The translations under genes were made by a program, and so were the position numbers. This document shows positions 4,443-5,006 of a stretch of 5,006 nucleotides of DNA, one piece after another. Below the pieces are notes generated by a model. It was not told the DNA's origin, did not search any database, and saw only the letters and a program-made list of their open reading frames with translations. Position 1 is the first letter of the stretch. Every line of letters begins with the position of its first letter. Origin of the DNA: an uncultured Rhizobiaceae group bacterium (GTDB lineage Bacteria; Pseudomonadota; Alphaproteobacteria; Rhizobiales; Rhizobiaceae); NCBI GenBank assembly GCA_938009335.1, contig CALLHT010000116.1, forward strand, positions 1-5,006, in the 5' to 3' direction.

Positions 4443-5006
4443 TCAACTACCAGCGGGCGCCATGCGATAACTGTATCGATACAGTTCTTGGAACCCAATG
4501 CTGCGATAGAGCTCAAGCGCCGATGTATTGTCTGCAACAACCTGTAGCCAAGCGTGCCGCGCACCTGAAATTTTCGCCCATTTCAATGCACTACACACCA
4601 AACTACGAGCATGTCCCTGCCTTTGAAACGTCGCACCGGTAACCAGATCGAATATGCCAGCCAAATCATTGTCGTGGACACATCGAACTGCCGCAACACG
4701 TTCGTTCCCTTTACTCTTAACAAACAATCCTGAATTTGGCTGGATCGAGGATATCACTTCAAAAAGGCCCGGCTTACTGCTTTTAGCTTCCTCAGAAAGT
4801 TCAAGAAACGCATCTACCCAATATCCGATGTCATTAATTGGGATCATGTCTTGCTCGTCAAACAAATCCAGACGGCTCAAATCGAGCATCATAACAATAC
4901 TCTCATCAAAACGCGCCCACCCACGATCATCCAGCAAAGCTTCGAGTTCAGGTGGTGCTAATGGAGATTGACGAAAAACAAGTGGGCGTCCGAAACTATC
5001 AAACCG
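4443..5006 (-). CDS. GNAT family N-acetyltransferase (5' end cut by the window edge)
   Basis: The frame is open from the right edge to the TGA at 4445-4443, giving 187 visible residues; the true start lies outside. The N-terminal visible part begins RFDSFGRPLVFRQSPLAPPELEALLDD (written here in pieces: RFDSFGRPLVF, then RQSPLAPPELEALLDD), which fits a continuing protein. The acetyl-CoA-binding motif is at about 128-134 (Q-R-Q-G-H-A-R), following FDLVTGATF. The usual C-terminal GNAT signature N-x2-A-x3-Tyr-x3-Gly-Phe is at about 160-172 (DNTSALELYRSIGF). The middle segment, about residues 60-90, is a less conserved domain of the longer two-part GNATs. The substrate cannot be told from sequence. 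It is transcribed just before mutT, 10 bases apart. A TTG at 4937 could be mistaken for the start, but coding clearly extends upstream. Confidence 0.88.
   Translation of the reverse strand, partial: RFDSFGRPLVFRQSPLAPPELEALLDDRGWARFDESIVMMLDLSRLDLFDEQDMIPINDIGYWVDAFLELSEEAKSSKPGLFEVISSIQPNSGLFVKSKGNERVAAVRCVHDNDLAGIFDLVTGATFQRQGHARSLVCSALKWAKISGARHAWLQVVADNTSALELYRSIGFQELYRYSYRMAPAGS

Noticed and set aside
4433..4564. In-frame extension of mutT by 44 residues upstream of 4432
   Set aside because: It overlaps the acetyltransferase coding sequence in another frame, and the conserved MutT N-terminus begins just after the ATG at 4432. The extension has no family similarity that I can see.
4935..4937. 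TTG at 4937 as the start of the acetyltransferase
   Set aside because: The same frame stays open to the window edge and reads as plausible protein (RFDSFGRPLVFRQSPL). The gene is truncated by the window rather than starting here.
1..5006. Mobile element, phage, CRISPR or defence system
   Set aside because: No transposase, integrase, terminal repeats, regularly spaced repeats or defence-type domains were found, and all genes look like conserved chromosomal genes with similar base use.

Overview
This window looks like ordinary core chromosome from an alphaproteobacterium, most likely a member of the Hyphomicrobiales (Rhizobiales). That placement rests on the gene set and order (GNAT acetyltransferase, MutT, Flp pilin, NDUFAF5-like protein, ComF, GrxC, nitrilase-family amidase, DUF1178) and on the sequence character of the proteins. 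The base composition is visibly less GC-rich than in most rhizobia, which would suit a lower-GC, perhaps marine or host-restricted lineage. The genus cannot be resolved. I see no transposase, phage gene, CRISPR array, tRNA or rRNA.

Layout, left to right. Positions 1-93 are non-coding and hold two short inverted repeats; they lie downstream of a minus-strand operon. That operon is transcribed from right to left: comF (2449-1682), grxC (1645-1388), a carbon-nitrogen hydrolase of the Nit type (1385-525) and a DUF1178 zinc-ribbon-like protein (528-94). The last two overlap as GTGA. comF and grxC are 36 bases apart, and a promoter-like pair with a palindrome in its spacer sits at that junction, so grxC and the genes after it may have their own start of transcription. 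Divergent to comF, with only 22 bases between the two start codons, is a plus-strand gene (2472-3332) for a protein homologous to the mitochondrial complex I assembly factor NDUFAF5. It converges on a minus-strand Flp/Fap pilin gene (3556-3365), and a hairpin between the two contains the pilin stop codon. Upstream of the pilin, on the same strand, are a small unrecognised single-span membrane protein (3956-3717), a MutT-type Nudix hydrolase (4432-4028) and the end of a GNAT acetyltransferase that continues past the right edge (5006-4443).

Functionally this is housekeeping and repair. It includes glutathione-linked redox (GrxC), possible repair of deaminated glutathione (Nit), nucleotide-pool sanitation (MutT), probable respiratory complex I assembly (NDUFAF5-like), and an isolated Flp pilin with a small membrane-protein partner of unknown role. 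No clearly new defence or mobile system is present. The points most worth a second look are the NDUFAF5-like protein that has lost the methyltransferase SAM-binding loop, the operator-like palindrome at the comF/grxC junction, the dual-pairing hairpin over the pilin stop codon, and the small membrane protein beside the pilin.
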